Shown here piece after piece: positions 53,854 through 62,137 of a DNA stretch of 64,000 nt. Position 1 is the first letter of the stretch. Every line of letters starts with the position of its first letter. The DNA comes from Rhodospirillales bacterium (lineage in GTDB: Bacteria > Pseudomonadota > Alphaproteobacteria > Micavibrionales > Micavibrionaceae). The notes under the pieces are model-generated. The model had not been told where the DNA came from and did not search any database. It saw only the letters and a list, made by a program, of their open reading frames with translations. The position numbers were made by a program, and so were the translations under genes. The DNA is taken from the NCBI GenBank assembly GCA_020638175.1, contig JACKJA010000002.1:124001-188000 (forward strand), in the 5' to 3' direction.

Positions 53854-55152
53854 TTAATTAGAATCGCCATGCCCTTCGGTCTGACGCTTCTTAATCCCCA
53901 TAAAGCCGAGAGCAAACGTCTCATAAAACGGCGAAATATTTCCTTTACGTACCTTGCGCAGGAAATACCATTCAAAGCCAAGCTTCATGAAATGAACCCA
54001 TTTACCCAAACGCATCCACGCCACATTACGTGGCGGGTTTTGCGGCAAGGCAACAAAAGCCGCACCGGTATTGCCCATATCCGCGAGACAAATCGCATTC
54101 CATGTAGCCCGGTGAGAAGGAGCCTTTCCCTTGCAATCGTCGGCAATATTGTGAGCAACCGCCTTAACCATCGATTCAATCATATAACCGGTCTTCGGCA
54201 CACCTACCGGCACGGGCGTTGCCTCAAGAGGCGGAATGGCAATACAAACACCAACACCATAAACATTCGGGTATTTGGGGTTACGTTGGTATTCATCCAC
54301 CACAACAAAGCCACGCGGATTAACCAGTCCCTCGACTTCACGCAAAGCGCCAATACCGCGGAAAGCCGGAATCATGACCGAATATTTGAATGGAAGCTCA
54401 TGCTTCTTTTTCTCTTCGCCTTTTTCATCACATTCAACAACGTGCATCACGCCATTTTCAACTTTGGCTACTTTCGCGTTACAAATCCATTTGATATCCC
54501 GCATCCGCAACTCATGCTCCAGCATACCTTTGGAATCGCCCACACCGCCAAGCCCCATGTGACCAACATAAGGTTCCGATGTCACAAATGTCATCGGCAC
54601 TTTGTTCCGAATTTTACGCTTCCGCAAATCACGGTCCATAATAAAGCTGTGCTCATAAGCCGGACCGAAGCAAGACGCCCCCTGTACTGCGCCCACGACG
54701 ATCGGCCCCGGCTCAGCACATAGTTTTTCCCAATTTTCAGAGGCAGCCTTCGCATGGTCAACATGACAGATCGACTCGGTGTATCCGCCATGCGGTCCCA
54801 GACCTTCGATCTCATCAAAAGCCAACTCTGGTCCCGTAGAAATCACCAGATAATCATACGTCACTTCCTGACCATCAATGAGTTCGATCGTATTCTTTTC
54901 AGGATGAACTTTCTTTGCCGCCACAGGAATAAAATCGATTTTTTTACGCTTCAGGTATTTTTCAAGCGGCACAATAATTTTTTCCGGCTTGCGCCATTTC
55001 ACCGCAACCCACGGATTGGATGGCACAAAGTGGAAAGTTGGAGAATCGGAAATAACAGTAATTTTCACATCTTTCGACTTCGCTTCACAGCGCATGTCAT
55101 ACGCCATGGACACCCCACCAATACCACCGCCCAAAACGACAACATGTTTCAT
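53854..55152 (-). CDS. Sulfide:quinone oxidoreductase-like flavoprotein
   Basis: A 432-aa FAD protein with the dinucleotide-binding V-V-L-G-G-G-I-G-G near the N-terminus. Cysteines C129, C161 (in Q-G-A-S-C-F-G-P) and C355 match the positions of the three catalytic Cys of known sulfide:quinone reductases (about 128, 160 and 356). It would oxidise sulfide to polysulfide or S0, passing electrons to quinone. The start at 55152 has AGGAG; the ATG nine codons upstream is poorer. Subtype within SQR uncertain. Confidence 0.88.
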   Translation of the reverse strand: MKHVVVLGGGIGGVSMAYDMRCEAKSKDVKITVISDSPTFHFVPSNPWVAVKWRKPEKIIVPLEKYLKRKKIDFIPVAAKKVHPEKNTIELIDGQEVTYDYLVISTGPELAFDEIEGLGPHGGYTESICHVDHAKAASENWEKLCAEPGPIVVGAVQGASCFGPAYEHSFIMDRDLRKRKIRNKVPMTFVTSEPYVGHMGLGGVGDSKGMLEHELRMRDIKWICNAKVAKVENGVMHVVECDEKGEEKKKHELPFKYSVMIPAFRGIGALREVEGLVNPRGFVVVDEYQRNPKYPNVYGVGVCIAIPPLEATPVPVGVPKTGYMIESMVKAVAHNIADDCKGKAPSHRATWNAICLADMGNTGAAFVALPQNPPRNVAWMRLGKWVHFMKLGFEWYFLRKVRKGNISPFYETFALGFMGIKKRQTEGHGDSN

Positions 55153-55234
55153 TTTTTTCTCCTGTGTTCTAAAGGTCATAAAAATAATGCAGCAAATATA
55201 ATGCGCCTTTCCACTGTGTTTTCAAAGCGATTTA

Positions 55235-58060
55235 TCAGTTCGCGACCTGACTCAGTGTCTGTTGCATTTGCTTTAAAGTTCCCAAAATTGAAGCATATTT
55301 GTTTTTCTGTAACTCTTCCGGTAAAGCCGCAAAACGCTTGGCATTTTTGATTTCTTCCTTGTCCTGCACTTCCATGTCAATCCCGTAGCGGAATAGCTCT
55401 TCCGGCGTAACCGTCACAAGCTGCGGCGCCATATTGAGATCAAGCGCCGGATCAGCCTGAATGACATAGGCACCGGGCCGGATCAGCTCGAACGTATAAA
55501 ACCCGTCAAAAGACGTAACACTCTGGCCAACGACCACGCCCTCTTTATTAACCATCTGCATGCGCAGTCCGGGGACCGGATTGCCATCCTCAAAAAAGAC
55601 GGTACCGTCAACCGTCCCCCCTTCGACTACGGGAACATCTATATGTTGCGCGACACCGGGCCGCAGCAAAAGACGATAACCGTCCTCACTGGAAACAAGA
55701 AACGGGTTATCAACGGAATTACGGTCGAACGTCATACCGACATAATCGCCATTCTCAGAACTGACCTGACTGAGGAAACCGGATTCATCCGCCCGCTCTG
55801 TCCGTTTGCCGGCCAGCATCATCCGGGCATCCTCCAGCGGCTCATCCTCGCCTGTGTAAACCCCGTCAAGGTCTTTGTCCCAGAACACACGCCCACGCAC
55901 GGCATTTTGCCCTTGCATGCTGCGGCTGCTGGCGGTATAGCCGCCGTTTTTACCAAACGGCCCCAATGACGTCGACGCCCGCAAAGCCAGATTATATCCC
56001 GAATCTTCGCGCCAGTTCATTTGCAGCCCGCTCATAAACGAACCGAAATCATAATCGATGTGGCCGCCACCCCACATCTGGCCATCTTGCAGATCCCGTC
56101 CCAGATTAACCCCCGTGGTCAATTTCCGGGAATGACGATAAAGCAAATCAGCCATAAAATCGTCGAAAGCAAAGTCCGGGCGCACATCATAATTTAGCGC
56201 CGTCCGCAAATTCCATTGGCGCCCCAATCGCACAGAGCCATCCAGCCGGCCCTGTACTGTCTCCAGCTGCCGATCACGCCAGTTCATTTGCAAACTGTTT
56301 CCCGTCCGCCATGTCCGGCGCGCCAGATTCTGCGCCGCCTGCAACTGGGTTGCCTCCGTATTGTTTTTTCGGATTTCATGCGAACCGGAAAAGCTCAGCC
56401 CCACCATCCCGGCAGCTGTCGGAAACCGTTTGGTTGCCCGGACTCTGGTATCAAGAGTGCGGGCCGATTCCTCATAACCGGCGCGATCACTTTCAAAGTC
56501 CTTAAACATGGCCGTCCGTAAATTCAGATTCCAGCCCTTCATACTTGTTGCCAGACGCGTATCCAACGCCTGTCCGCCATCAAGCTGTTTATAGACCTCC
56601 GCCTTCCCGATGACGCGCCCAACCGAAGCATTAACCCCGGCCGTCACATATTTCTTTTCACCCTTCCGGGTCATGGAGTTCGAAACCGTTCCAAATACAG
56701 TAGCATTCCGCGACAAGCCATGTGTCACCGCCCCGCTATAAGCGATGCCTTTATCTTGGTTCTGCCGCCCGTTATTATCATCAAAGGCAATCGTAGAGTT
56801 CGACGTATCGACGATACTGGCTTCATAAAAAGTTTCCCCCGGACGAGCAAGGCTGGAGCCAATTTTGTACTCTTCGGTCCGTTCTTCAATTTGTCCCTGA
56901 GGCCCGTAGAGAACCGTCCGGATATTATTTTGTCCGGCCAGAAGTTCGACATTATCAAAACGATAATCGCCGCGCTCACCGACCACACCAAAATCCAGAA
57001 GCTCATTGTTACGATACAACTCGACCTCCCATCCGGGGGCAGCTGTCCCTTCGACCGTAATTTCATCAAAAGTCTGTTGCCGTTTAACCGGCCGGGTGGA
57101 AACGCTAACCCCGCGCCCGGCATTCGATCCGCGGACCCATTCCGGTGTCCGGGCACTAACGTCCCCCAAACTTAAATTCCGCACTCCTAAAGGCATTGTG
57201 TCATTGCCAAACGCCTGTTTCGTCAAAGTCATGCGCACCTTGTCAGGTGCCTGCCAGTCTCCGTCATCGGCATGAATATTAACGCCATAATCCGCGGAAA
57301 ACCCCAGCAAGTCGTTTTTGCCGGAGGCATGAATATTATTGTTCCATGATTCTTCTTCGCTATCCCATACAAAGCTGCCGTCCAGGTCAATAATCGGTTC
57401 ACTGAACATCCTGTAGGGATTCTCAATATTGCGATATCCGGCAAAGCTCTCCTCCCCCTGCTGCATAGAGAGAAATTTTTCCCTCTTGGCTTCCCGTTCT
57501 TTTTTCATTTCATAAGGAAGTTTTTCCGATGTCTGCACATCCAGTTTCAAGGCTGCAAAATCAAGATGAAGATCAAGCGGCAATATCTCGTTCAGCGTTT
57601 CCAGGCGCACATAGATATCACCGAAGCCCGCACCATAATCGCGCATGAATATATCGTTTTTAGTCAAAGGAACAGTCTGGCCACGAACCGTATAAGTTAA
57701 ATTTTTTGCATCTACTTCATATGTGTTATCGGTTGAAAGATACCATCCGCGAATAAAACCCCGGTTTAGGTTCAATTCCACGTCAAACCCAACCAGACGC
57801 GCCAGATCCCCCAGCGGTATGTAATAGTCCGTCATCCCCCCCTGAAAACCGAGGATAGTCCGGGCAAGCAAATCATCGTTCCGGCGCACCTCGAGAACCA
57901 GTTCATCATAGGGCGGCTCACTGTAGGCCGAAGCAGGAGCAGATACCGGCACGGATTGTTGTTGCGCCCAGGCAGGCGATACCGTCAGCACAAACGCCAT
58001 AACCGCCATCGCAATGATGGCGATACTTTGTATCGTATCTCCCCGAACAATTTTACACAT
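55235..58060 (-). CDS. Outer-membrane usher of a chaperone-usher pilus
   Basis: A 941-aa protein from the ATG at 58060. It has a signal peptide (to P-A-W-A), an N-terminal usher domain (about 50-190) and a long 24-strand-type barrel with many glycine-aromatic repeats (about 250-760). C-terminal Ig/carboxypeptidase-regulatory-like domains follow (G-T-V-D-G-T-V-F-F, about 800-900), and a charged helical tail that is unusual for ushers. It secretes and polymerises the DUF4402 pilins delivered by the adjacent chaperone. The frame extends 42 codons upstream but lacks a ribosome site there. Confidence 0.82.
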   Translation of the reverse strand: MCKIVRGDTIQSIAIIAMAVMAFVLTVSPAWAQQQSVPVSAPASAYSEPPYDELVLEVRRNDDLLARTILGFQGGMTDYYIPLGDLARLVGFDVELNLNRGFIRGWYLSTDNTYEVDAKNLTYTVRGQTVPLTKNDIFMRDYGAGFGDIYVRLETLNEILPLDLHLDFAALKLDVQTSEKLPYEMKKEREAKREKFLSMQQGEESFAGYRNIENPYRMFSEPIIDLDGSFVWDSEEESWNNNIHASGKNDLLGFSADYGVNIHADDGDWQAPDKVRMTLTKQAFGNDTMPLGVRNLSLGDVSARTPEWVRGSNAGRGVSVSTRPVKRQQTFDEITVEGTAAPGWEVELYRNNELLDFGVVGERGDYRFDNVELLAGQNNIRTVLYGPQGQIEERTEEYKIGSSLARPGETFYEASIVDTSNSTIAFDDNNGRQNQDKGIAYSGAVTHGLSRNATVFGTVSNSMTRKGEKKYVTAGVNASVGRVIGKAEVYKQLDGGQALDTRLATSMKGWNLNLRTAMFKDFESDRAGYEESARTLDTRVRATKRFPTAAGMVGLSFSGSHEIRKNNTEATQLQAAQNLARRTWRTGNSLQMNWRDRQLETVQGRLDGSVRLGRQWNLRTALNYDVRPDFAFDDFMADLLYRHSRKLTTGVNLGRDLQDGQMWGGGHIDYDFGSFMSGLQMNWREDSGYNLALRASTSLGPFGKNGGYTASSRSMQGQNAVRGRVFWDKDLDGVYTGEDEPLEDARMMLAGKRTERADESGFLSQVSSENGDYVGMTFDRNSVDNPFLVSSEDGYRLLLRPGVAQHIDVPVVEGGTVDGTVFFEDGNPVPGLRMQMVNKEGVVVGQSVTSFDGFYTFELIRPGAYVIQADPALDLNMAPQLVTVTPEELFRYGIDMEVQDKEEIKNAKRFAALPEELQKNKYASILGTLKQMQQTLSQVAN

Positions 58061-58218
58061 GCGCCACAAAAATAAAAAATCATGCAGATAAAAAAATAAC
58101 TTACAGAAGTTATACCATGGTTTTATCCACAGCCCAACGGAAATGGCTGAAAGAATTTTCAGCGCAGCAAAAAGTGCGAAGAGCACACACCCGGATTAGA
58201 AAATAAACGGTTGGTTTT

Positions 58219-59082
58219 TTAGCGCAGAGGTAATTCCGCCACGGCCATAGGCTGGCCGTTAAAATCGGGATCACGATTATGGGGCATGAACGACAAGGTT
58301 ATTTTGCTGCACCCGCCGGACGGCAATTCAACCGGCTTCAAAAAAGACCGGTAACCGATTTCCGTGTAAACTTTTACGTCGATCCCCGCCAGTTTTTTTT
58401 GCGTCTCCATACCGGCATCACACATAATATCAACAGTCCCTATGGCTGAACGCGTTCCCGAACGCTGAAGATTAAAGGCAACAGCATTCTTGCTGTCTTT
58501 AACCGCCAGCCGCACATCCGAAAACTGGACATTCAACGTCGTATCGCCATGCAGGAAAAAAACAGGGAGGCGGTAACCGGCCATCATTTCAAGCTGGGCC
58601 GTTTGCCCTTGCGAAGATTTTTGTGTCAACGTCATGTTCTTTTCAAATGAATCAGGAATGTCTTCCGGATTGAGATAAATATACGACCGGTATTCACCGG
58701 CAGGCATATCCTGTTTCCGCCGCAGCATAAAACGAATATTTTGCAACTGGTCTGCCTGAACAATCATCCGGCGCGGCGATAGATACAAATACGGTTCCGC
58801 CGGCATAACGTTCTGTATAAATTGTCCTTCCACAGCCGCATGCCGATCGCCATCGGGCGTCATGTAAACCTGCGTCCATTCCGCCTTATAGGCCAGCGGT
58901 TTTTTCGATGTGTTTTTGACACTTAAAACGGCTGAATTTGAGCGCTCTCCGATAAACACATACGAATCGAGCAACAACAAAGCATGGGCCTTTTGCGCCA
59001 CCCCAAAAGACAGAAGAAACAAAAACAAAACCGTAAAAAAGGAAAAACGGGTTTGTATCTTTCGTACTGTATTCATATGCAT
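58219..59082 (-). CDS. Periplasmic PapD-like pilus chaperone
   Basis: A 287-aa protein with a signal peptide (to A-H-A) and two Ig-like domains. Domain 1 has the R-M-I-V-Q-A-D-Q-L-Q-N-I-R-F-M-L-R strand arrangement typical of usher chaperones. It binds pilin subunits and hands them to the usher. It lies 158 bp from the usher and about 50 bp from a pilin gene. The start may be ATG at 59082 or 59076. Confidence 0.82.
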   Translation of the reverse strand: MHMNTVRKIQTRFSFFTVLFLFLLSFGVAQKAHALLLLDSYVFIGERSNSAVLSVKNTSKKPLAYKAEWTQVYMTPDGDRHAAVEGQFIQNVMPAEPYLYLSPRRMIVQADQLQNIRFMLRRKQDMPAGEYRSYIYLNPEDIPDSFEKNMTLTQKSSQGQTAQLEMMAGYRLPVFFLHGDTTLNVQFSDVRLAVKDSKNAVAFNLQRSGTRSAIGTVDIMCDAGMETQKKLAGIDVKVYTEIGYRSFLKPVELPSGGCSKITLSFMPHNRDPDFNGQPMAVAELPLR

Positions 59083-59133
59083 CAAAATCACTTTCTTTGT
59101 TTAAATTTTATTCCAGAAAGATAACGTAAAAAA

Positions 59134-59676
59134 CTAGTTTGTAAACGTAACGGTAATACTCATCTTACCAAGGTAACTACCAGTTGCCTGATTACCAGTA
59201 ACACGCAGGCGCCCACCAATACCAAAGGAAAAGGGCGTCGTCGTCAATGAAGCAGATGTATAAGTTTTCTGGGTACCGCCCAAAGGCGTACCAATATTAA
59301 ATACAGACATCCGCATGGTATCTGGAGGACCGGTCATCACCATTTTTTTTGCCGACATTTCAATTTTCAGAGTGCCTGTCGTCACAAAAGAAGATACTTT
59401 GCAGATCGCCTGTTTTGGTACATCAATAAAGCTAAAACAGCCACTGATCGTATTCAAAACCCCGGAGGGTGAAATCGCCAACTTTCCACCATTGCCGCAA
59501 TCAAATAGCCGGCCAAACTGGAGATTCTGTGAACACTGCGCTGACATAGCCTGAACCGGCAAAGCCCACGGCATACACATCGCAGCAGCCAGCGTTAAAG
59601 GCACCATAACCTGCGCACCGGAATGCTTTGGCTCCCTGCACTTGGACGATGTTATGGTATTTTGTTTTCTTGCCAT
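59134..59676 (-). CDS. DUF4402-type pilin subunit 2
   Basis: A secreted beta-sandwich protein of about 180 aa with a hydrophobic signal segment (P-L-T-L-A-A-A-M-C-M-P-W-A-L-P-V-Q-A) and the DUF4402 C-terminal signature G-G-R-L-x-V-T-G-N-Q-A-T-G-S-Y-L-G. Four Cys in the mature part could form two disulfides. Probably a minor or tip subunit, since it lies next to the chaperone. The GTG at 59700 is an alternative start. Confidence 0.75.
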   Translation of the reverse strand: MARKQNTITSSKCREPKHSGAQVMVPLTLAAAMCMPWALPVQAMSAQCSQNLQFGRLFDCGNGGKLAISPSGVLNTISGCFSFIDVPKQAICKVSSFVTTGTLKIEMSAKKMVMTGPPDTMRMSVFNIGTPLGGTQKTYTSASLTTTPFSFGIGGRLRVTGNQATGSYLGKMSITVTFTN

Positions 59677-59775
59677 CTTTATAAGGTCTTTTCCTGTCAC
59701 CGGGTTACCCCCTTTTACACCACATCGGCAAGCCCGTTGGCAAGCAAGATTATCGGGATCGGCTCCTGATTACAC

Positions 59776-61140
59776 TTGCCTAAACACATTCATTCTATAA
59801 ACTACGGGCATATTACAACAACAATGACTAAACCGGATAAAGAGACCGTCATGATCAAGATTGAAAGTGATAACGCCGCTATTGAAAAAGAAATTCGTTT
59901 TCTAGAAAAAACCGTAGTGGAAAACGGTGGAGAACTTGACCCCGGTCTGGTCATTCAATGCGAGGACGGCGAACTCAGCGTTATGAAAGACAGCCTGATT
60001 CGCCTCGGAAAACCATTAATGGCCATCCCGGAAGATTTGTTGCTGCCTGCTGAAAGGATGGGGCTGAGTGTCAAGGGCGATCAAATCCTCATGAACCCCG
60101 AAAAAGGGGTAATGAGCGATACCCAACATAAAATTGCCGCCAGCATGGTCGAGCTTTACAACCTGACAGACAAGATCGCCCATCACAAAAATAGTTGCCC
60201 GTGGGTCTGGTTCCGAGGCACCCCAGAACCGTTTGAAAAGCTACTGGCCGGGCGGACACTAAACGAAAATCAGGAAAAAATGCTGGCCTATACGCAAAAC
60301 AAGCCCGGCTGTGAAGACACCGAAAAATTCCTGTGCGATACATATTTGAAAACCAGGGTAATCGGCCACAAAGAAGTCGATCAAAAAACCGAAGAGAAAT
60401 CTCTGGCAATGAAAATCATGCCCATCGTTGATTTCATTAACCATGACTTTTTTGCTGGCAACTTTAATTTTGGTATCAACTATTCAACAGAAGAACCGGA
60501 CCGGGAATTCCTGTTTCTGGCCCCCAGCCAGCCTATTCTGGAACGCCGTGAATGCTTCGCCTTTTATAACCAGATGGACGCCGTTGACGCGTTCCTGCAC
60601 TATGGCTTCCCTGATGCCCGCGCCCCGATCGTACGGTCGGTACCGATGGAAATTGATGTCCCGAAAACAGGAAAAATTGTTTTAAACAGCACGCTATGCC
60701 CATGGAAAAAAGGCAAGCTCGCCAAACACATCGCCGGCATACAGACCTTCATCCCGCTGACCGTTAAAAATGAAGAAGGATTGATTGAAATTTCACACCT
60801 TTTGATTCCTGTCATGCAATCGCCGCAAGCACTGCGCCGGGTTCTGCGCTTGATTATCTCCAACATGCGCCCGCACGTACTGACACAGGACGAAATGTGG
60901 GAGGCGACGCTGGCCGCCGAAGAACAAATCATCATGGCCAATATTTCTTTCTATGAACAACTTGCAAACGACACAAAAGCAGCCCTCGATTCCCGCGGCA
61001 AAGATGACCCCGAATCACCTTACTGGCGGCAAATCAAGGATCTGGCAAATCTGCAGCTGACCAAACTATACAAGTATGTCTTCTACAAAGAATTCTACGA
61101 ACGCCAAGGTGTAGAACCCGCAGCAAACGCAGCCGAATAA
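59776..61140 (+). CDS. SET-domain-like protein (SETD3/Rubisco LSMT type)
   Basis: A protein of up to 454 aa. Residues 214-224 read I-M-P-I-V-D-F-I-N-H-D, matching the SET-domain N-H core. About 40 residues later (264-278), F-Y-N-Q-M-D-A-V-D-A-F-L-H-Y-G-F matches the SET C-terminal pseudoknot pattern seen in SETD3 and Rubisco LSMT (Y-x-x-x-S-N-A-x-x-x-x-x-x-G-F). The C-terminal third (about 320-454) is helical, like the LSMT substrate-binding domain. It would methylate protein Lys or His side chains with SAM. Divergent from pilin 2 and convergent with pilin 1. Start uncertain; ATG at 59851 has the better ribosome site. Confidence 0.65.
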   Translation: MPKHIHSINYGHITTTMTKPDKETVMIKIESDNAAIEKEIRFLEKTVVENGGELDPGLVIQCEDGELSVMKDSLIRLGKPLMAIPEDLLLPAERMGLSVKGDQILMNPEKGVMSDTQHKIAASMVELYNLTDKIAHHKNSCPWVWFRGTPEPFEKLLAGRTLNENQEKMLAYTQNKPGCEDTEKFLCDTYLKTRVIGHKEVDQKTEEKSLAMKIMPIVDFINHDFFAGNFNFGINYSTEEPDREFLFLAPSQPILERRECFAFYNQMDAVDAFLHYGFPDARAPIVRSVPMEIDVPKTGKIVLNSTLCPWKKGKLAKHIAGIQTFIPLTVKNEEGLIEISHLLIPVMQSPQALRRVLRLIISNMRPHVLTQDEMWEATLAAEEQIIMANISFYEQLANDTKAALDSRGKDDPESPYWRQIKDLANLQLTKLYKYVFYKEFYERQGVEPAANAAE

Positions 61141-61154
61141 AAACAAAGTTAAAC

Positions 61155-61187
61155 AAAAAATGGAGCATCTAGTGGCTCCATTTTTTT
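61155..61187 (+). terminator. Terminator after the SET-like gene
   Basis: TGGAGC and GCTCCA pair around an eight-base loop (61161-61180), followed by a run of seven T. It ends the plus-strand transcript 15 bp after the stop. Confidence 0.85.
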
Positions 61188-61213
61188 GACTAAATTCGAA
61201 TCACCTTGCAAAG

Positions 61214-61246
61214 AAAAAAGCCTGCTATACTCCAGCAGGCTTTTTT
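61214..61246 (-). terminator. Terminator after pilin 1
   Basis: AAAAAAGCCTGCT pairs with AGCAGGCTTTTTT around a seven-base loop; the T-run on the minus strand follows the pilin gene. Confidence 0.88.
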
Positions 61247-61267
61247 GAATTCTCTATGCGACAAATC

Positions 61268-61894
61268 CTAGAAGGTTGTCAGCAACTGGTATGTACCCGT
61301 GTAGACACCTGGTGTCTGACCGGCACTAACAGCCAACGTACCGCCAAGAGCAACGGTTTGAAAACCAGCCGCACCTTGGTCACTAGCAGCCGTCGTCGGG
61401 TTACCGTTGCTGAACGTCACAGCCGCAGCAGGAACCCCTGCCGTGAACGCTGCCATTTTCAGCTGGGTAATGGACATCAGGTAGTTAGCCGTCGCCGTAC
61501 CGGTTATTTTCGCACTGTGTGCCAGCTTGATCGGACCGGCCGCACCAAAGGTCGGAACACTAATCACGAAAGCAGCACTCTTGGGTGCCGTAATTTTCAC
61601 ACTACCGGCCTGCGTTGTTGCGCCCCCGATCAGAACAACGTTGGAAATAACTGACTGAGCGCCAGCCGTTGTCAGACCCAGTTTACCCGCGCCTTTAACA
61701 GCGAATTTACCAAACTTTACGAGCTGCCCCGGTGTCAAACCCAGCGGGTTAACAACCGTTGCGCTTGCACTCATCGTCGTAACAGTCGATGCCTGTGCGA
61801 AAGCTTCATTGGTCAGGATAGGATTGGGAACGAAAGAACTGAGCGCCACCATAACCGCGCCCGTGGCCATAAGTCTTTTATTGGTATGACTCAT
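61268..61894 (-). CDS. DUF4402-type major pilin subunit 1
   Basis: A 208-aa secreted protein with a signal peptide (to A-F-A), Ala/Gly/Thr-rich, Cys-free after processing. It carries the DUF4402 signature G-G-T-L-A-V-S-A-G-Q-T-P-G-V-Y-T-G near the C-terminus. The low-complexity composition and a very strong ribosome site (AAGGAG at four bases from the ATG) fit an abundantly made fibre subunit. The start is ATG at 61894; the frame extends upstream with no site. Own terminator. Confidence 0.78.
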   Translation of the reverse strand: MSHTNKRLMATGAVMVALSSFVPNPILTNEAFAQASTVTTMSASATVVNPLGLTPGQLVKFGKFAVKGAGKLGLTTAGAQSVISNVVLIGGATTQAGSVKITAPKSAAFVISVPTFGAAGPIKLAHSAKITGTATANYLMSITQLKMAAFTAGVPAAAVTFSNGNPTTAASDQGAAGFQTVALGGTLAVSAGQTPGVYTGTYQLLTTF

Positions 61895-62137
61895 AATACA
61901 CTCCTTGTTTAAAATCAGGTTTAAAATTGCAACCTTGAAAACTTCTGTTTTCTTTTGGGTCACGGTCCGAAAATAACATGCTGAAATTAACACAGAAATA
62001 TTTCATTGAAAAGGCAAAAAACATTCTTTTACGCTTTTATCCAATAAAACTTCGCTGCACGTATTCCCATACAGAATGGTAACCGGAAAACTATAAATAT
62101 TTTATTAAAACGATACGTAAAACAAACAGTCTTTGCT

